Positions 24,605 to 38,058 of a stretch of DNA of 64,000 bases are shown here, in pieces. Position 1 is the stretch's first letter; every line of letters starts with the position of its first letter. The DNA is from Chrysemys picta bellii (lineage: Eukaryota; Chordata; Testudines; Emydidae): assembly GCF_011386835.1 (NCBI RefSeq), contig NW_027053004.1, positions 1 to 64,000 of the forward strand, in the 5' to 3' direction. A model generated the notes under the pieces. It was not told the DNA's origin. It saw nothing but the letters and a program-made list of their open reading frames with translations, and searched no databases. Both the position numbers and the translations under genes were made by a program.

Positions 24605-24893
24605 GTACTGTAGAGCAGCTACTCTGGAACTCTTTGCCAGAGGATGTTGTAAAGGCCAAGACTATAACAGGGTTCAAAAAGAAACTAGATAAATTCATGG
24701 AGGATAGGTCCATCAATGGCTATTAGCCAGTATGGGAAGGGATGGTGTCCCTAATCTCTGTTTGCCAGAAGCTGGGAATGGGTGACAGGCGATGGATTAT
24801 TGATGATTACCTCTTCTTCTCATTCCCTCTGGGGCACCTGGCATTGGCCACTGTCGGAAGACAGGATACTGACCCAATATAGCCGTTCTTATG
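24605..24893 (+). repeat. CR1 LINE 3' end
   Basis: Shows the CR1 3' end as found in turtles: CTGGAACTCTTTGCCAGAGG, GGGTTCAAAAAGAAACTAGA, CATGGAGGATAGGTCCATCA, CCCTCTGGGGCACCTGGCAT and the terminal GACCCAATATAGCCGTTCTT. The copy is truncated at its 5' side. It lies about 550 bp from the acceptor of the TBC1D5 exon at 23956-24055. Confidence 0.85.
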
Positions 24894-25287
24894 AAATCTT
24901 TAAGATCTGTTCAGTAAACATGCATTTAACATATTTTTAAAGTAGATTTTTTTTTTTTAAGACCCATAGATTTCAAGGTCAGAAGAGAGCATTATGATAA
25001 TGTAGTTCCTGCACAACAAAGGTCACAGAACCTCACCCACTAATTCCTGCATCAGGCCCATAACTTCTGTTTGAGTCAGAGCATATGTTTTAGAAAGTCT
25101 CTCAGTCTTGATTTAAAGATGACAAGTGATGGAGAATCTACCATGCCCCTAGAAAAGTTGCTCCAAAGATTAATCATCCTTCCTGTTCAAACAAGTTTTT
25201 TTTTTTAATTCACAGTATAGCAGTATGCAAAAGAAGGTCACTTTTGAGCTCCTCCTCTTCCTTCACATTAGGAGGCTTACAGATGTA

Positions 25288-25381
25288 TTACAACAAAGAG
25301 TCCTGTGGCACCTTTAAGACTAACAGATGTATTGGAGCATAAGCTTTCGTGGGTGAATGCCCACTTCGTCAGATGCATGTA
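25288..25381 (+). repeat. Interspersed repeat fragment related to 17940-18051
   Basis: Contains GTCCTGTGGCACCTTTAAGA, CTAACAGATGTATTGGAGCA and TAAGCTTTCGTGGGTGAATG, a phrase very common in turtle and other reptile genomes (recall). Family name uncertain. Confidence 0.65.
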
Positions 25382-27867
25382 TTACAGTCTTTCTTGGCAG
25401 AGGTTGTTGGCCCTCAGACTGTGAATTAAGTATTAACAGGAAAACAGCAATGTAGAAGGATAAAACAACCTTGATTTGGCTGCATAATTAATCCTAAATT
25501 AATGATTATCAGAAAACTAAGAGCCAGGGCCCAGCAAAGTGAAGGAAACTTGGCACTCAGATGACCTGTATCCGCCACCAACTATTTAAAAGAAAGTATT
25601 TGTTTAAATTAGCATTCTGCAAGAAAGACCTGTAAATGAACACAACTTTCTCAAGCTTACATACCTTGTCATTTTTTTTTATAATGCCAAGTCATAAACA
25701 AATTGCTGACAAGTAAGTCAGGTTCAAAATTCGAAATGCTGACAGTGTTAACTAGACTGTACACGGTTATAATTCTATCCAACAAATGTAGTACTTAAAG
25801 ACCTCTCTCTAGCAACTACATCTTGCAATGACTACAGAAAATAATCTACTCTATTTCCTGTTACTGCTTTTGATACTTAGCTACCGGCTTGGGAAAGGAG
25901 ACTAGATTTGATCATTTTACTATAAACTCATACACAATCAACTTGTAATAGCAGCATTAACTAATAATTTAAACACAGATGCACATACCAATGTCATTCC
26001 TGTGGAACTGAACATGGAAATTGAACTTCTGGTAATAAATAGTTCTGTATTTCCCACACTTCTATCTTTCTTCATATTCATGAATCAAAATCAGAATAAA
26101 TTGTTTTTCAAAACATTCCTGGTGCAGCTGTGGATACTTAGACAGTAAAATGAAACTCTCCAGTTATACTAAGTACCAGTTAATTTCCTAGCTGAGATTG
26201 ATAGTATGATTGAAGAGTAACCAAAGACCTACAATGTCTATGTAACATTCTTGTTTTAACCTGGAAAACATGAATGTTTTTAATGCCTTGCAAACGTAAA
26301 AATGGAAATTGCAACTAAACATATTTTCCTTCTTTTCCAATATTTATAATAAATTCTTACACTAATAGTAGGAGACAAAGTTGCACCAACTCTCTTGATT
26401 CTAGTTCACACCACATTACATGAATTTTTCTGTCAGACTGTTGCTCTATGTTCCTATAAATGCTAACTTTTGCTTTTACGCTTTGCTGAGAACATGCCTG
26501 AGAGTTCTTGGCTATAATTTCCATTGCTGAACAGCCAAATCATCACTGAATCGGATCTCAGTGTTACACATTATCACAGGACTGAGAATGAATAAGTACT
26601 GTAACAGGTATGTAAAATAGTAAGCAGGAAACAGAAGAATTTTCCTGACCCAAAAGCAGATCACAAGGAAATGAGTTATAATGACAAAACACGTAGTAAC
26701 AAAGAAAAGGCATGGCAATCAGAAGGAAACATGAGGCTGCATACAAAGATTATTTTTTATGGATAAAAGAGCAGCGAGATACCACTATGTGGTAGGCTAC
26801 AAAAAAATTAAAAATGTGAGAGAAGGAGTTGCATCAGGAATTGTAACTTGTAGGTGCTAAAATGTGTTGTGCTGCTCTCTCAAGTGCGCTCTCCTGGAAT
26901 CATACACAATGACTGTGCATGACGCCACAAAAAAATTGATCTGTGAAACACTCAAACTACACAGTGTAAAGCTAGGAAATACTTACATAAATATAAATGA
27001 AAACCAAGACGACATACTCTAATTCTTTTGGGAACTGAACTGCCAGCCAGACAGACTGATGGGGGTGGGGATAGGTGAAAAGGGGTTCAAAATAATTCAA
27101 CCATAACTCGGTGAAGTTGATCATTTTACCACAGAAAAAAATCTGCTGTCAGTATGAGAAAACTAAATTTAACTAGTTATTAAAGGTTTATAGAATAACA
27201 ACTGCATTTAGGCATTTATTTTCAACATTTTATAATACTAAATGAAATTACCCACATTGTGTAGGCATTATTCAAAACCACTACTGCTGTAGTCAGGCAC
27301 TGGGGATCATGTTGTGAGGAGGAGAAACAAATCAAACAACAGCTAAATCAAACAAATGAGCCATTGTGCCTGGCTTGGAAGACAAAGAGAAATGAATCTT
27401 AATGATGAGAAATACCCCCTCTCCCCTAGCCCTACAACAAATTCTGGAAAATTCAGTCCCAGAAACTCACACCCACATCCTCATGGTTCCAGCCCATTCA
27501 GAACTTTAAAGATAATCAGCAACACCTTGAACTAAATCTGAAAGTGAAAATGAAGCAGATGGGTTTATAACCGATAGGTAATATTGGTTCACATTCCTCT
27601 GACAACATAAAATTGACTTACATTTCTCCATAGTCCAAACTGAGCATTTTTTGTACTATTTCCACATATTATATCCAAACTGTTCTATCTTCTAGTAAGG
27701 CTAAACCCTGCAAAGGTGATTCACTTATTTGTGTGTTTTTCATATTCTTCTTTCCTTGTGTCTATATTCAGACTTTCTCTTACATTTGACGATTCCCTTG
27801 ACCATGCACATTGTTTCACTTTTTGTTTATGATCCCTCTCATTTCTTTGCTTTAATTTTGCTTGGGG

Positions 27868-28050
27868 GTGGGGGATAGCTCAGTGGTTTGAGCATTGGCC
27901 TGCTAAACCCAGGGTTGTGAGTTCAATCCTTGAGGGGGCCACTTGGGGATCTGGGGAAAATCAGTACTTGGTCCTGCTAGTGAAGGCAGGGGGCTGGACT
28001 CTATGACCTTTCAAGGTCCCTTCCAGTTCTAGGAGATGGGCTATCTCCAT
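27868..28050 (+). repeat. tRNA-derived SINE with CR1-like tail (cryptodiran turtle type)
   Basis: A tRNA-like head carries an A box (TAGCTCAGTGGTTTGAGC) and a B box (GGTTGTGAGTTCAATCC). The body is followed by GACTCTATGACCTTTCAAGG and CCCTTCCAGTTCTAG, which resembles a CR1 3' tail. This is the layout of the tRNA-derived SINEs of cryptodiran turtles mobilised by CR1-like LINEs (family knowledge). It is not a functional tRNA gene: no acceptor stem closes and the sequence runs on into the SINE body. Confidence 0.88.
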
Positions 28051-29669
28051 TAATTATTTCATTATATTATATTTATTTCATTTCCTCTACTTCTACATTT
28101 ATTTTGCTCCTGCAACTTTCTATTCCCCCACATCCTTTTTGGTTTTCCCACCAATAGAAGGATGACACTGGAAAGTATATTTTGGATTTTTCCTACTGAT
28201 TGAAAGACTCATAATAAAAACAGTGGTGCCTGCAGTCTAGGCTGTATCTCAATGAGCTTCATGGGATTCAGGAAAGCTCAGAGTTGTGACTCTAACTGAA
28301 ATCATTCAAAGACCCTTATGCACATATTACAGAAGGTTTTATGATCATGACATTGTGATCCTAATTTTTCACAGCTCATTGCTTTGCAAGCTGCATTAAG
28401 TTGGCAGAAGCTATGTTTAAGACCTCTGAAACTATGCAGTATATACAAGCCAAGATCTCAAGAAAAATGATTTTAGAAGGTGCCACTCTCACCAAAACGT
28501 TTTTTTTTGCAATTGAAAATAAATCAGTCTTTTCACAATACATATATTCTGCTTCTGCATAATAAATATCCAAATATCAAACTGTCAAGGCGTCAAAGAA
28601 ATTGATCAAAATGCAAAACAAATAGGGCTGTTAGTTCCACCCCCCCTTTATGTTATCATATAACCTTCACTTTTGCTGTCCAAGGAATGAAGAGCACAAC
28701 TATGTTTAGTATTTTCTTTGTTATGTACATGTTTAAACTGAAGGGAAAACAAAATATTTTTCAAGAGCTAAAGAAAATTAAATGATCTGATAATTAATCA
28801 AGACAGATTACCAAAGACATGCACAGCATTATTTTAATAATTAAACTTGAATGAATTTGTAAAAGGTTGATATAGTTTCTTGGATCTCATATTCTTTATG
28901 TTTTGCAGAAGTTTACTAATCACTTAGAATATTTAGCATGGGAAAAGTTCATCTGCATTACAGCTGAATGATTCTGAATCTGTAGATACTTAGCAGCAAT
29001 AAAAAGTGTCATATGCAGAAATGAAGAAACTATCTTCAAAAGGACTACTTAATCTGGCTCATATAATGTTATTTATGCCAAACTCCTTGAACAATAAATT
29101 CAAGTAGATAATTACATTAATTTAAGCCCCTCCTTAGATCCTGTCAAAATGGCAAGACAAAATATAGTAGAATTCAAACCTGTCAATATTGGAACATTAA
29201 AAGAATATCAAAGGGGAAAAATAAAGTTGGAAACAGGGAACTTACACAAATACATATTCACTAGAGGGTCTTTTTTCATGCTTAAATGCTTATTCACAAC
29301 ATAAACACAGAGTACGTGTTCAGGTTATCAGTGTCATTTTACATCTGCCTATTATAACTTTCAGATACATTGCAGACAAATGAACACACCATGTTAATTC
29401 TTCCACTTATTTTCTTTACACAAACGTAGCCTGGATAGAAAATAGCACCTAATGTTTCCATTCTGTTGCAATAGTCAATTTCAATTCTGTTTCTGACTCT
29501 ACCGAGCCAATATATAATAGTGAACCCATGACAATTTTATGCTGTTTGACACCCTGGGAATCTTTATGTTCCATGCCAGCAGCATGCTTGCCCACAACAC
29601 GTGCTGACATTTAAAATCATTACTTCCCACTGATGAGTAATATAAAATGGAATTTAAAAATAAACATGG

Positions 29670-30882
29670 TGTGATGTTGCATCCCATAATGATTAATAGA
29701 AATATGCTTATGAGTGTAAATATGACATAAGTGGAATATGTTTTATGCTAGATATGCCATGTAACATATCTTTGCAAAGGTTATGACCTACTGAATATCG
29801 TCATCCTATTTGTATGCATCTATCATTTTTATATCTGCAGTTATGTGCGTTGGCTCTATGCTTGTATTTAAAGTGTTTGCTGTAGGAAGCACATAAGGCA
29901 GATTTGGTCAACATAGTGTGAAGGGGTTATTCAAGTAATTGGGAGTACTTAACTAACAATGGACTTTGGGAGATGCAATCCACATCTGAATTTTTCTGGG
30001 AATGTTCAAACTAACATGTAAACAATGACATCGGCCTGCAAAAAGCTGAATCATTCTTAGACATGTGACTTGCCCAGGTGACTACAAACTACATCAGGTT
30101 GAGGGGATTTTACACAGGAGCACAAAGGGATTTCCACCCACAAGAGAAAGACTATACAAGGCCCTGGAAACCCCTCCATTTTGTCTTCAGCTGGCTCAAA
30201 AGATAGCCTCTGCACCCCAAAGAAATGCCTGAAAGAAACTGGAACAAAGGACAGTAACAACGGGGGTGTGAGTGATTGCTGGACCCAGACTAGGAAGGAG
30301 TCTAGTCTGTCAAAGAAGCTTATTGAAACATCTCTGAGGGTGAGATTTACCAGCATTTAGTTTCTTACTGTATTAGGCTTAGACTTGCATGTTTTTGTTT
30401 TATTTTGCTTGGTAATTCACTTTGTTCTGTCTGTTATTACTTGGAACCACTTAAATCCTACTTTTTATATTTAATAAAATCACTTTTTACTTAGTAATTT
30501 ACCCAGAGCAAGTATTGATTCCTGGGGGAGCAAACAGCTGTGCAGATCTCTCTATCAGTGTTATAGAGGGCAAACAATGTATGAGTTTACCCTGTATAAT
30601 CTTTATACGGGGTAAAACAGATTTATTTGGGTTTTGGATCCCATTGGGAACTGGGTATCTGGGTGCTAGAGACAGGAGCACTTTCTAAGCTGCTTTCAGT
30701 TAAGCCTGCAGCTTGTGGGGGATGTGGTTCAGACCTGGGTCTCTGTTTGCAGCAGGCTAGTGTGTCTGGCTCAACAAGACAGGGTACTGAAGTCCCAAGC
30801 TGCCAGGGAAAACGGGCTCAGAGCTAGTCCCAGCACATCAGGTGGCAGTCCCAAGGGGCTTTCTGTGACCCAACCTGTCACA
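29670..30882 (+). mobile_element. Solo LTR, 1,213 bp, with 5-bp target duplication
   Basis: Begins TGTGATGTTGCATCCC and ends GACCCAACCTGTCACA. Both flanks are CATGG (29665-29669 and 30883-30887), a perfect 5-bp duplication. An AATAAA signal is at 30473-30478. The TGTGA...TCACA ends form an inverted repeat. No internal retroviral sequence follows, so this is a solo LTR left by recombination between two LTRs. ORFs inside it are not genes. Confidence 0.93.
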
Positions 30883-30889
30883 CATGGAA

Positions 30890-31440
30890 TCATTATTATT
30901 TATACTCCTTAAGCACTTCAGAGCCACAGTCACAGACCAGTACTGCACTGTGCTAGGTGCTGTGCAAACCCAGAACAAAAAGATGGTCCCTGCCCCAGAG
31001 AGCTTTCAATCTAACGATAACACAAGAGACAACAGAGAGATCAACAGACAGACAGCCAAAGAGACAGTACATGGATGCAAGGATTGGTCAGGATGCTAGG
31101 TAGTAGTCTTAGCACACCAGCAGCCTAATCATGGCCAAGCTTTTATAGGCATCTTGGAAAAGGAGATTTTTAAGGAGGATAACTAGTTAGTGTTGTGGAT
31201 GATCCCGGACAGCTTCTCCCAAGTGTGTGGGGGCAGTATGAGAGAAAGCATGAAGATGCTTGTTTGAAAACTTAACAAGTGGGTAATGGAGCTGGTTCTG
31301 GAGGCAAAAGCTGACATCTTGGTAGTGAATGAGAGAGGATAGGTAGGGTGGGGGATGGGCAATGAAGAACCATGAAAGTGAAGACAAGTAGTTTGTGTTT
31401 GATCTAGTTCTTTATCACTTGGTGGTGGGGGAATATCCAT
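30890..31440 (-). repeat. Ancient interspersed repeat
   Basis: Contains CACTGTGCTAGGTGCTGTGC, CCCTGCCCCAGAGAGCTTTC, then GAGAGAAAGCATGAAGATGC and TGGTAGTGAATGAGAGAGGA. The first part recurs at 18533-18655 and, inverted, at 36610-36705. The second part has the style of the repeat at 60060-61090. Non-coding; orientation and family name are tentative. Confidence 0.6.
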
Positions 31441-32264
31441 GCAACTGTAACATTTAACTTGAAGTACTTCCTACTTTTATATTTTTCATAGCAATACTGA
31501 TAAGTGCAGAAAAATAAATTCCTTGGACTTTTTCATTAATAAAACTATGGAATTAAGATTTATTTAATATATTAGTGCTACAATACTTCCCACAAAGGCG
31601 CATGGAAAACTCAGAGCTTAGTCTCATACATGGGGGTAGGGTGGGCTGACCCTCATGCAGAAAGAGGTTTAGCCTTCAAATTCCACAGAGATATAGGCCA
31701 TTCACACAAGCTACCAGACTTTCTGTGCTCCCTGCTAACTGTGGAACCAAACTTATGGACCTCAATCAGATTTTGTATTTTTTACATCTCAATGGGTGCC
31801 AATTTTATATTTTAAATATATTTTCAATGCTACCAACATATTCTTCACACACAGCATTTTGATACATTTTTAAAAATAGATATTTCATTCCTATGGACAG
31901 TGTGCACAAGGTATAAATAACAGTCATGGTGGTGATGCTTTATTTCACATCATTCTTCGTTGATTTTCATCTGCTACCATCACAAGGTAGATATGAAATA
32001 GGCTTAGTGGGGGTGTCCTCTTGACACCCACACATCCTTGTTTTGATTCTGGGATGCTGGAAAGTGTTAATGGCTCCCATCAATCACAATCTAGTCAATG
32101 GGTGCGCTGAACGTCCTTTATCAAGGCTAAATGAGGGAACAATGAAATGCTCCTTTGTGTGATGTTGGGTGTCTGATGAAAGCCACTGCCCAAAGCACTG
32201 GCCAGTATAGTATGGACTGAGCAGGGACTGAGCCGTATGGGCTGAGGAATTCACTGGGAACATA

Positions 32265-32360
32265 AGAATGGCCACACTGGGTCAGATCAATGGTCCATCT
32301 AGCCCAGTATCCTGTCTTCCAACAGCGGCTGCCAGATGTTTCAGAGGAACTGATCGCAAA
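32265..32360 (-). repeat. CR1 LINE 3' terminus, inverted
   Basis: ATAAGAATGGCCACACTGGG followed by TCAGATCAATGGTCCATCTA and CAGTATCCTGTCTTCCAAC is the reverse complement of the CR1 end also seen at 24605-24893. Only about 95 bp remain. Confidence 0.8.
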
Positions 32361-35300
32361 TGCAAGGGTGGGGCATTGATTGGCTGGAGCTGTATGTGTC
32401 AGAGGCAGAAAGCAACTAGAAAGCCAGGGAAAGCCAATAGAAAGAAAGGAAGCACTGAGAGTATAGCCTTGGGACAAAGCCAAGAAAAAGCTCCTTTTGG
32501 GTAGAGTAGTCACTGGAAAGCAAATTTGGATTTCTGAATAAGGAAATTGCCACTGTTTGTTCCTACTGTGTTCAGGGAAATGAGAATTTGTGTACATTCT
32601 TTGTAAATAAACAAGATTGCACCAAAGAAATATCTGACCGTGATAACAGATTTCTCCTCCTAAAGCAAACACTGGCTAACCGCTCAGGACAAGGAACAAC
32701 AATAGGTTTTGCAATACCACGGAATGCTAATTTAGCCCAAGTTAAATTAGTCAGTCAACCACATTAGTTTTCTGAGTAATTATACCACCAATGTCTACCT
32801 TAATAACTTGGAAGTCAATGGGGCTACTCTCTTGCTGAGATGCTTCAGTGATTAGCGGGATCAGGGCCTTTAAGTGCATGGTGGTTTAATGTCAGCCAAG
32901 GAAAGGAAACAAGTGCAGTAGAGGTCCTTGATATCTGAAGGAAGTTGGGCATTGCAAGAGCTGCAGAAGCATGTTTTGGAGTTTATTGTGTTTCCTCTGC
33001 CTTGGCCACCATCTTGACCCACAAACCTGCTGGACAGAACTCCTGCTCTATGGTAGCATTATACCTTTCAAAACCTCTCAAGAGTTCCAGAAATTAGCCC
33101 ACCTGAATTAGGCAAATGGGGAAAAAAAATCCTGAAAATAAAGGTCTCAAACTCACCATTGGTGGGGGGCTGTGGAGAATAAAAAAAATTCAAATATGCA
33201 AGGAAGAACAGTGGAAGAGTCCATACAACTCACAAGAGCTAACATAAAACAGATAACTTGCTGACTCTACAAAATAATATTAAATTATTTGCTTCAGTGT
33301 GGTCTCCTAGGAGGATTGGGAACAAATGCCAGAAACAGATACACATTTTCTAAAGGAGGAGGAAGAGTTCAAATGGCTTGAGGTGATGCCAAATCTGGTG
33401 ATAGACAAATTAAGATATTAGAAGTTAACAAGTGGCAGACCCAGATAGGGTTCCTCTCAAATTCTGAAGGAAATGAGAAACCAATAGGCAAACTATTACA
33501 CAGAATATAGTCTGGCTTCATATACTGACTCACATTGTCAATGTATCTCGAAGGGCTATATTTAAACTTATTGAAAACAGCTGAGATACAGCACCCAGTC
33601 ACTGGAAATGAGGAACTTAACATTGTATGCTTCAGGAAGTGCTAAAGACAAGACCCAGGATTATTACAAAGCTAGAAGCGTGACTTCAACTCAGGAAAAC
33701 GTTGAAAAAACTAACAAAACACAGAATCAGAGAATAACTAGAAAATTGTGATTAATGAAAGTCACCAAGAACTCACTAAAGGAAGGTACAAAAATATTAG
33801 AAGATTTTTCATGCCCTTTAAAAAAAAGTTACAATCTTAAACAGAACATAAGAAATGGCAGATTCAACAGTACAGTAATACAGGCTTTTAAAAATGGCAG
33901 CACCTAAAGTATTTCTGAGATAACAAAGAATTGCTAGGACAGTCAGGACTCTTATCTACCCAGGGCTTTTGGCTGGTATTTTCAAGTGAGCTAGGTGGTC
34001 AACTCCCATCAAATTTCCAAGCTTAGCATCCTAAGAGTACATACAAGTAATACAAGTCATCCCCGTGACTCCTTCTCTGTACACCATTAATCACAGAGAA
34101 AGACAGCATTGCCTATGAACTTTCCAAAGCTATGTACGTATGTGCAGAACTAGTAGAACACTGGCAAACAACTGAACGATTGCATTTCAAAATCCAGTGT
34201 ACATGCACAAAGTACTTAAAAAACCAGTATGACTTTGACAAGTCACAGCCAATCATCAAGAGACCAACAAAAGACACATCTCTGACCTAGGAACCACTTC
34301 TTGCCAAAATCCACGTTTCTAACGTCTACCACTAATGCATGAGTGCTGTTCACAGGAGATCACAGGAAAAGTATTTTTGTTCCTACTCTGATTTTGAAAA
34401 TGGCTGAACCATTATGGTTGATTATACTAAAGAAAAAAATGGTAAAAATTTACTTACTTATCCATATATTTTCTTAAGTTGGCACATGATGCTCTGTGAT
34501 CCATTACTCTTCTTATTCCTGCTCATCTTCCAAACAGGAAGGAGCCTCTTTTTTTCGTTAGGCCCTCCTGCCACCCTTCCCTAGCTTCACAATGTAGTGC
34601 CAGGAGTTGGAGCTATTCAGAGAACTGATCGCCTCTCCAACACCCCAGCCAACTGCTTATACTGAGAAGACAAGCTATAAATTCTGATTTATAATCATTA
34701 TGAAAGATTCACTGTTTCCAGGCAGGATACTTCATCTTTTGCATCTTATTAATTTATTATACAAAAAAATGGAAATGAAGACTTAGATCCCAATATGAGA
34801 AAATCCCATTTCTCTCTCTCTCTCTGCAGGAATGTTCTGCAAGAGAAAAAGGACTGATTGCAACATTTCCCCTCCAACTGGAATTTGATGAAAAAATAAG
34901 TGACGCCTTGGGTGGAGGGCCACGAAGCAACATGTGCCTATTCAGAGAATGAAAAATTACAACTAGCTAAGTGAATTATACCTTTCACTGCTGCTCTATG
35001 ATATTTTACAAGTGGGTTGTAGTCAGCAAAACAAATCCCCACAAACCGGAGGGAAACTTAAATGAAGAAAACTGAATTGAGAGGGAAAAAAACTCTTATC
35101 TGAAGATTGATTTTTTGTTTGTCTGGAGTTTTTGCTTTTATTCTTTCTCCTTCTTCCATCATATGAAAGGTTTTAATGAAGAAAACCAAGAATGAAACTG
35201 CAGAACCATTTGTCCAAAAATAATATAAGATAAAGATAACACTTCTACTGTAAAGTAACAGATAAAGGAAAAGAATATACCGAGACTGGGCAGCCACACA

Positions 35301-35594
35301 GTAAAATTGCTTGAATGAAGTACTGTGTTGTCCTGCCAGGAAATGGCAAGGTTCCTGAATAAGTGACCCCTCACAGAAGGGGAAGAGGAGTGTAATTTGT
35401 GAAAAATCTGTAGGAGGCCTGAAAAATTCCTGAATTTATCCAGCTGGAAATAGTGAATGATTTGCACCCTTCCTTAGGCAGCCAACTAATCCTAACATTT
35501 TCTTCAAGCATTAGCTTTGCATAAACAGAATTTGAATGTCTCAATCACTGCTAAACAGTGAAACTAATTATCCTGGTAGTTGAAGGACTTAGAC

Positions 35595-35905
35595 CAGGGG
35601 TCGGCAACCTTTCAGAAGTGGTGTGCCAAGTCTTCATTTATTCACTCTAATTTAAGGTTTCACGTGCCAGTAATACATTTTAACGTTTTTAGAAGGTCTC
35701 TTTCTATAAGTCTATAATATATAAATAAACTAATGTTGTATATAAAGTAAATAAGGTTTTTAAAATGTTTAAGAAGCTTCATTTAAAATTAAATTAAAAT
35801 GCAGAGCCTCCCGGACCGGTGGCCAGGACCCGGGCAGCGTGAGGGCCTCTGAAAATCAGCTTGTGTGCCGCCTTCGGCACGCGTGCCATAGGTTGCCTAT
35901 CCCTG
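35595..35905. mobile_element. hAT-type MITE
   Basis: Starts CAGGGGTCGGCAACCTTTC and ends CATAGGTTGCCTATCCCTG, imperfect inverted termini. The flanks ACTTAGAC and GCTTAAAA agree at 5 of 8 bases, so the target duplication is eroded. The interior is AT-rich with a GC-rich block near the right end. Non-coding. Confidence 0.82.
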
Positions 35906-36609
35906 GCTTAAAACATAAGGAAAGCAAATTAAAAAAGATTGGTTCAAGTGAAAACCAGAGAATCCTGGTGCAGCCCTGAATCTCACCTCACCAGGGAAAA
36001 GATGCACATAAGGATTCCAGACAGATTTTGAAGAGACACAACTTGAAGGTCCTGGAAAATGTGAGAGTGCTGCTAAAGAAGGGCTAGATGTAGAAGGAAT
36101 ATGCTACAAGGAATATGTCTCCTAACACTGAGCCTTGGTCCTTCAGGAAGGTAGGACTCAAACCCAATCAAGAGCCCATCTAGAAAGAACTGCAATATGT
36201 CCCTGGTTGTGAGATACAGGGGAACTTTGACCTTTCAAGAGCACCACCAGGTTCAAGTTTGCAGAACCCTTGAAATGCCCAGATTTGAAAACCATTTATA
36301 GAATTGAGCAGGAAGTTCATGAGTTTTCCTGAATATTCATGCTCTAGAAGGTAAAACCTCTTGGGTTCAATGTGCTGTAGGTGTGAAAGTTTGAGGGGAT
36401 CCTGAAATAGAGTTTCCCACTAATCAGGAGTTTCAAGGATGCTGAACTGACATCTGAACGAGTCTGAGACCATGAGTTCCTAGGCTACTACTTTTCTGTT
36501 AACTTCAAATGATTTAGTTCTTGTTCAATAGCATCCTATTGACACCTGCTTAAATACGTAACCTACATACTGCTCTTTTGCTCAAATATATGTGGATTTA
36601 ATCCTAAAA

Positions 36610-36705
36610 TGCCTTATGTTGTGAGCGCCTCAGAGCAGAGCCCCTTTATGAGGGCTTGGAAAACACCCAGCAAATAGTTGGCAGTACTATAAACAAACAA
36701 TCAGT
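36610..36705 (+). repeat. Ancient interspersed repeat fragment
   Basis: TTGTGAGCGCCTCAGAGCAG followed by a degraded GGGCTTGG...AGTACTATAAACAAAC stretch looks like the inverted counterpart of the repeat at 30890. Strongly diverged. Confidence 0.4.
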
Positions 36706-38035
36706 GTAATACATAGTCAGCAAAACTTTCAGCTCCAGGAAAAAGAATTCCTCCTGTTCTATTCAGGATTTTTAGCTTGTGCTTTTTTGCTCTAGCGTGC
36801 AACAGTAGCCCTGGTGTTACATTTCATGAGTGGCAACCAATTCTGGACGGAAACTTAAGGAAGAGAACCACCTTTCTAGCTGCTATAATTTTAAAAAACT
36901 GTTCTGATGAGCGTCTTAGGACAACCTCTTGCTTGGAATTGAGTGGGACTATCTGAGCTCCCACAGTGCTGCAGAAAAGAAGCTGATTCCTGGTTCTGAT
37001 AATCACAAAAATTTGTAGCCTTCAGAGGTGCACCATGACCAGTGCACAGAACCCTCGGACTGCCTTGATATAATGGAAACTGGTACCAAATATGGAGAAC
37101 CTCAGCCATGAGTGGTTTTTTAAACCTGTTGTTTTGGTTTCAGAACCTCTGGGAGTCACACCTGCCCCCCAAGGAGAGAGAGAGACTGACAGAAGCAATG
37201 ACAGGGCATGGGTTCAAGTTACCGACCATAACAAGGACTGGCTAAGGCCCTTGTTGGAATAATTGGGTCAAAAATACCTAGTTACTGTAGCAGTCTGAAA
37301 GGAGCGGGGCATCTTGTGCTGTGGTTTTTTCCTAACCCTCTGATTTAGCAGCTTCTTGAAGATGCTCCTGGACACTATATTTCACTTCAGTCAGAAGAAG
37401 AAAGTGGGGGGAGGGGACAAAACAGCCAAGGACCCCTGGCTTGTTGTTTCCAAAATGCCAGGACCTGCTGCTGAATTTCAGCCTCAAACAAGTGAAGGCT
37501 TGCCTGCCACATTGCTACTGCTGTAGTCAGCCCTTGTTGCGATGTTTTACTTTACTCTGGAGCACCAAGTGGGCAGGGATCCCTGGCTTGGAGGATCTGA
37601 AAAGCTGGCTCCCACTGCTGCACTGCTGAATCCGCGCCCCCAAATGGCGTAAGGCTTGTGTGCCACGTTGCTACAGAGTGGTGCAATATTGCACAACTGA
37701 TCACCAGCAGAAGCCTCTTTGATCCTAGCTGAGCCTGCTACACTGCTGTGTTTTCTCTTGCAATACCACTGTCTGGCAGGGTCCTGTTTTAAAAATATCT
37801 TCTCCCTACCAAGGGAGCACCAAGGAAAGGGTGAAAAATAAAAATATACATATCGTGAAAAAAGCTCCTGCCTGGAGACAGAGAAAGGAGAATCGAAGGG
37901 AACATTCCGCAGCTTCCAGTGGAGGCCAGACACTGGGGAGTTAGAGAGGCAATCAGTTCTCTAAACAGCTCCACCTGTTGGCAGTACATCCTGAAGCTAG
38001 AGAGGGCTTCTTTGGTTAAAAACCCCCCAACAAAC

Positions 38036-38058
38036 AGAGAGAGAGAGAGAGAGAGAGG
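38036..38058. repeat. (AG)n microsatellite
   Basis: About 11 uninterrupted AG units. A shorter (TC)n run lies at about 34813-34826. Confidence 0.95.

Noticed and set aside
27868..27945. tRNA gene
   Set aside because: A and B boxes are present but no cloverleaf closes, and the sequence continues into a SINE body with a CR1-like tail.
29670..30882. Full provirus
   Set aside because: No internal gag, pol or env sequence and only one LTR with direct flanking duplication, so it is a solo LTR.
32127..32672. Minus-strand ORF of 181 codons
   Set aside because: Overlaps an inverted CR1 fragment, contains no known domain, and has no splice or conservation support.
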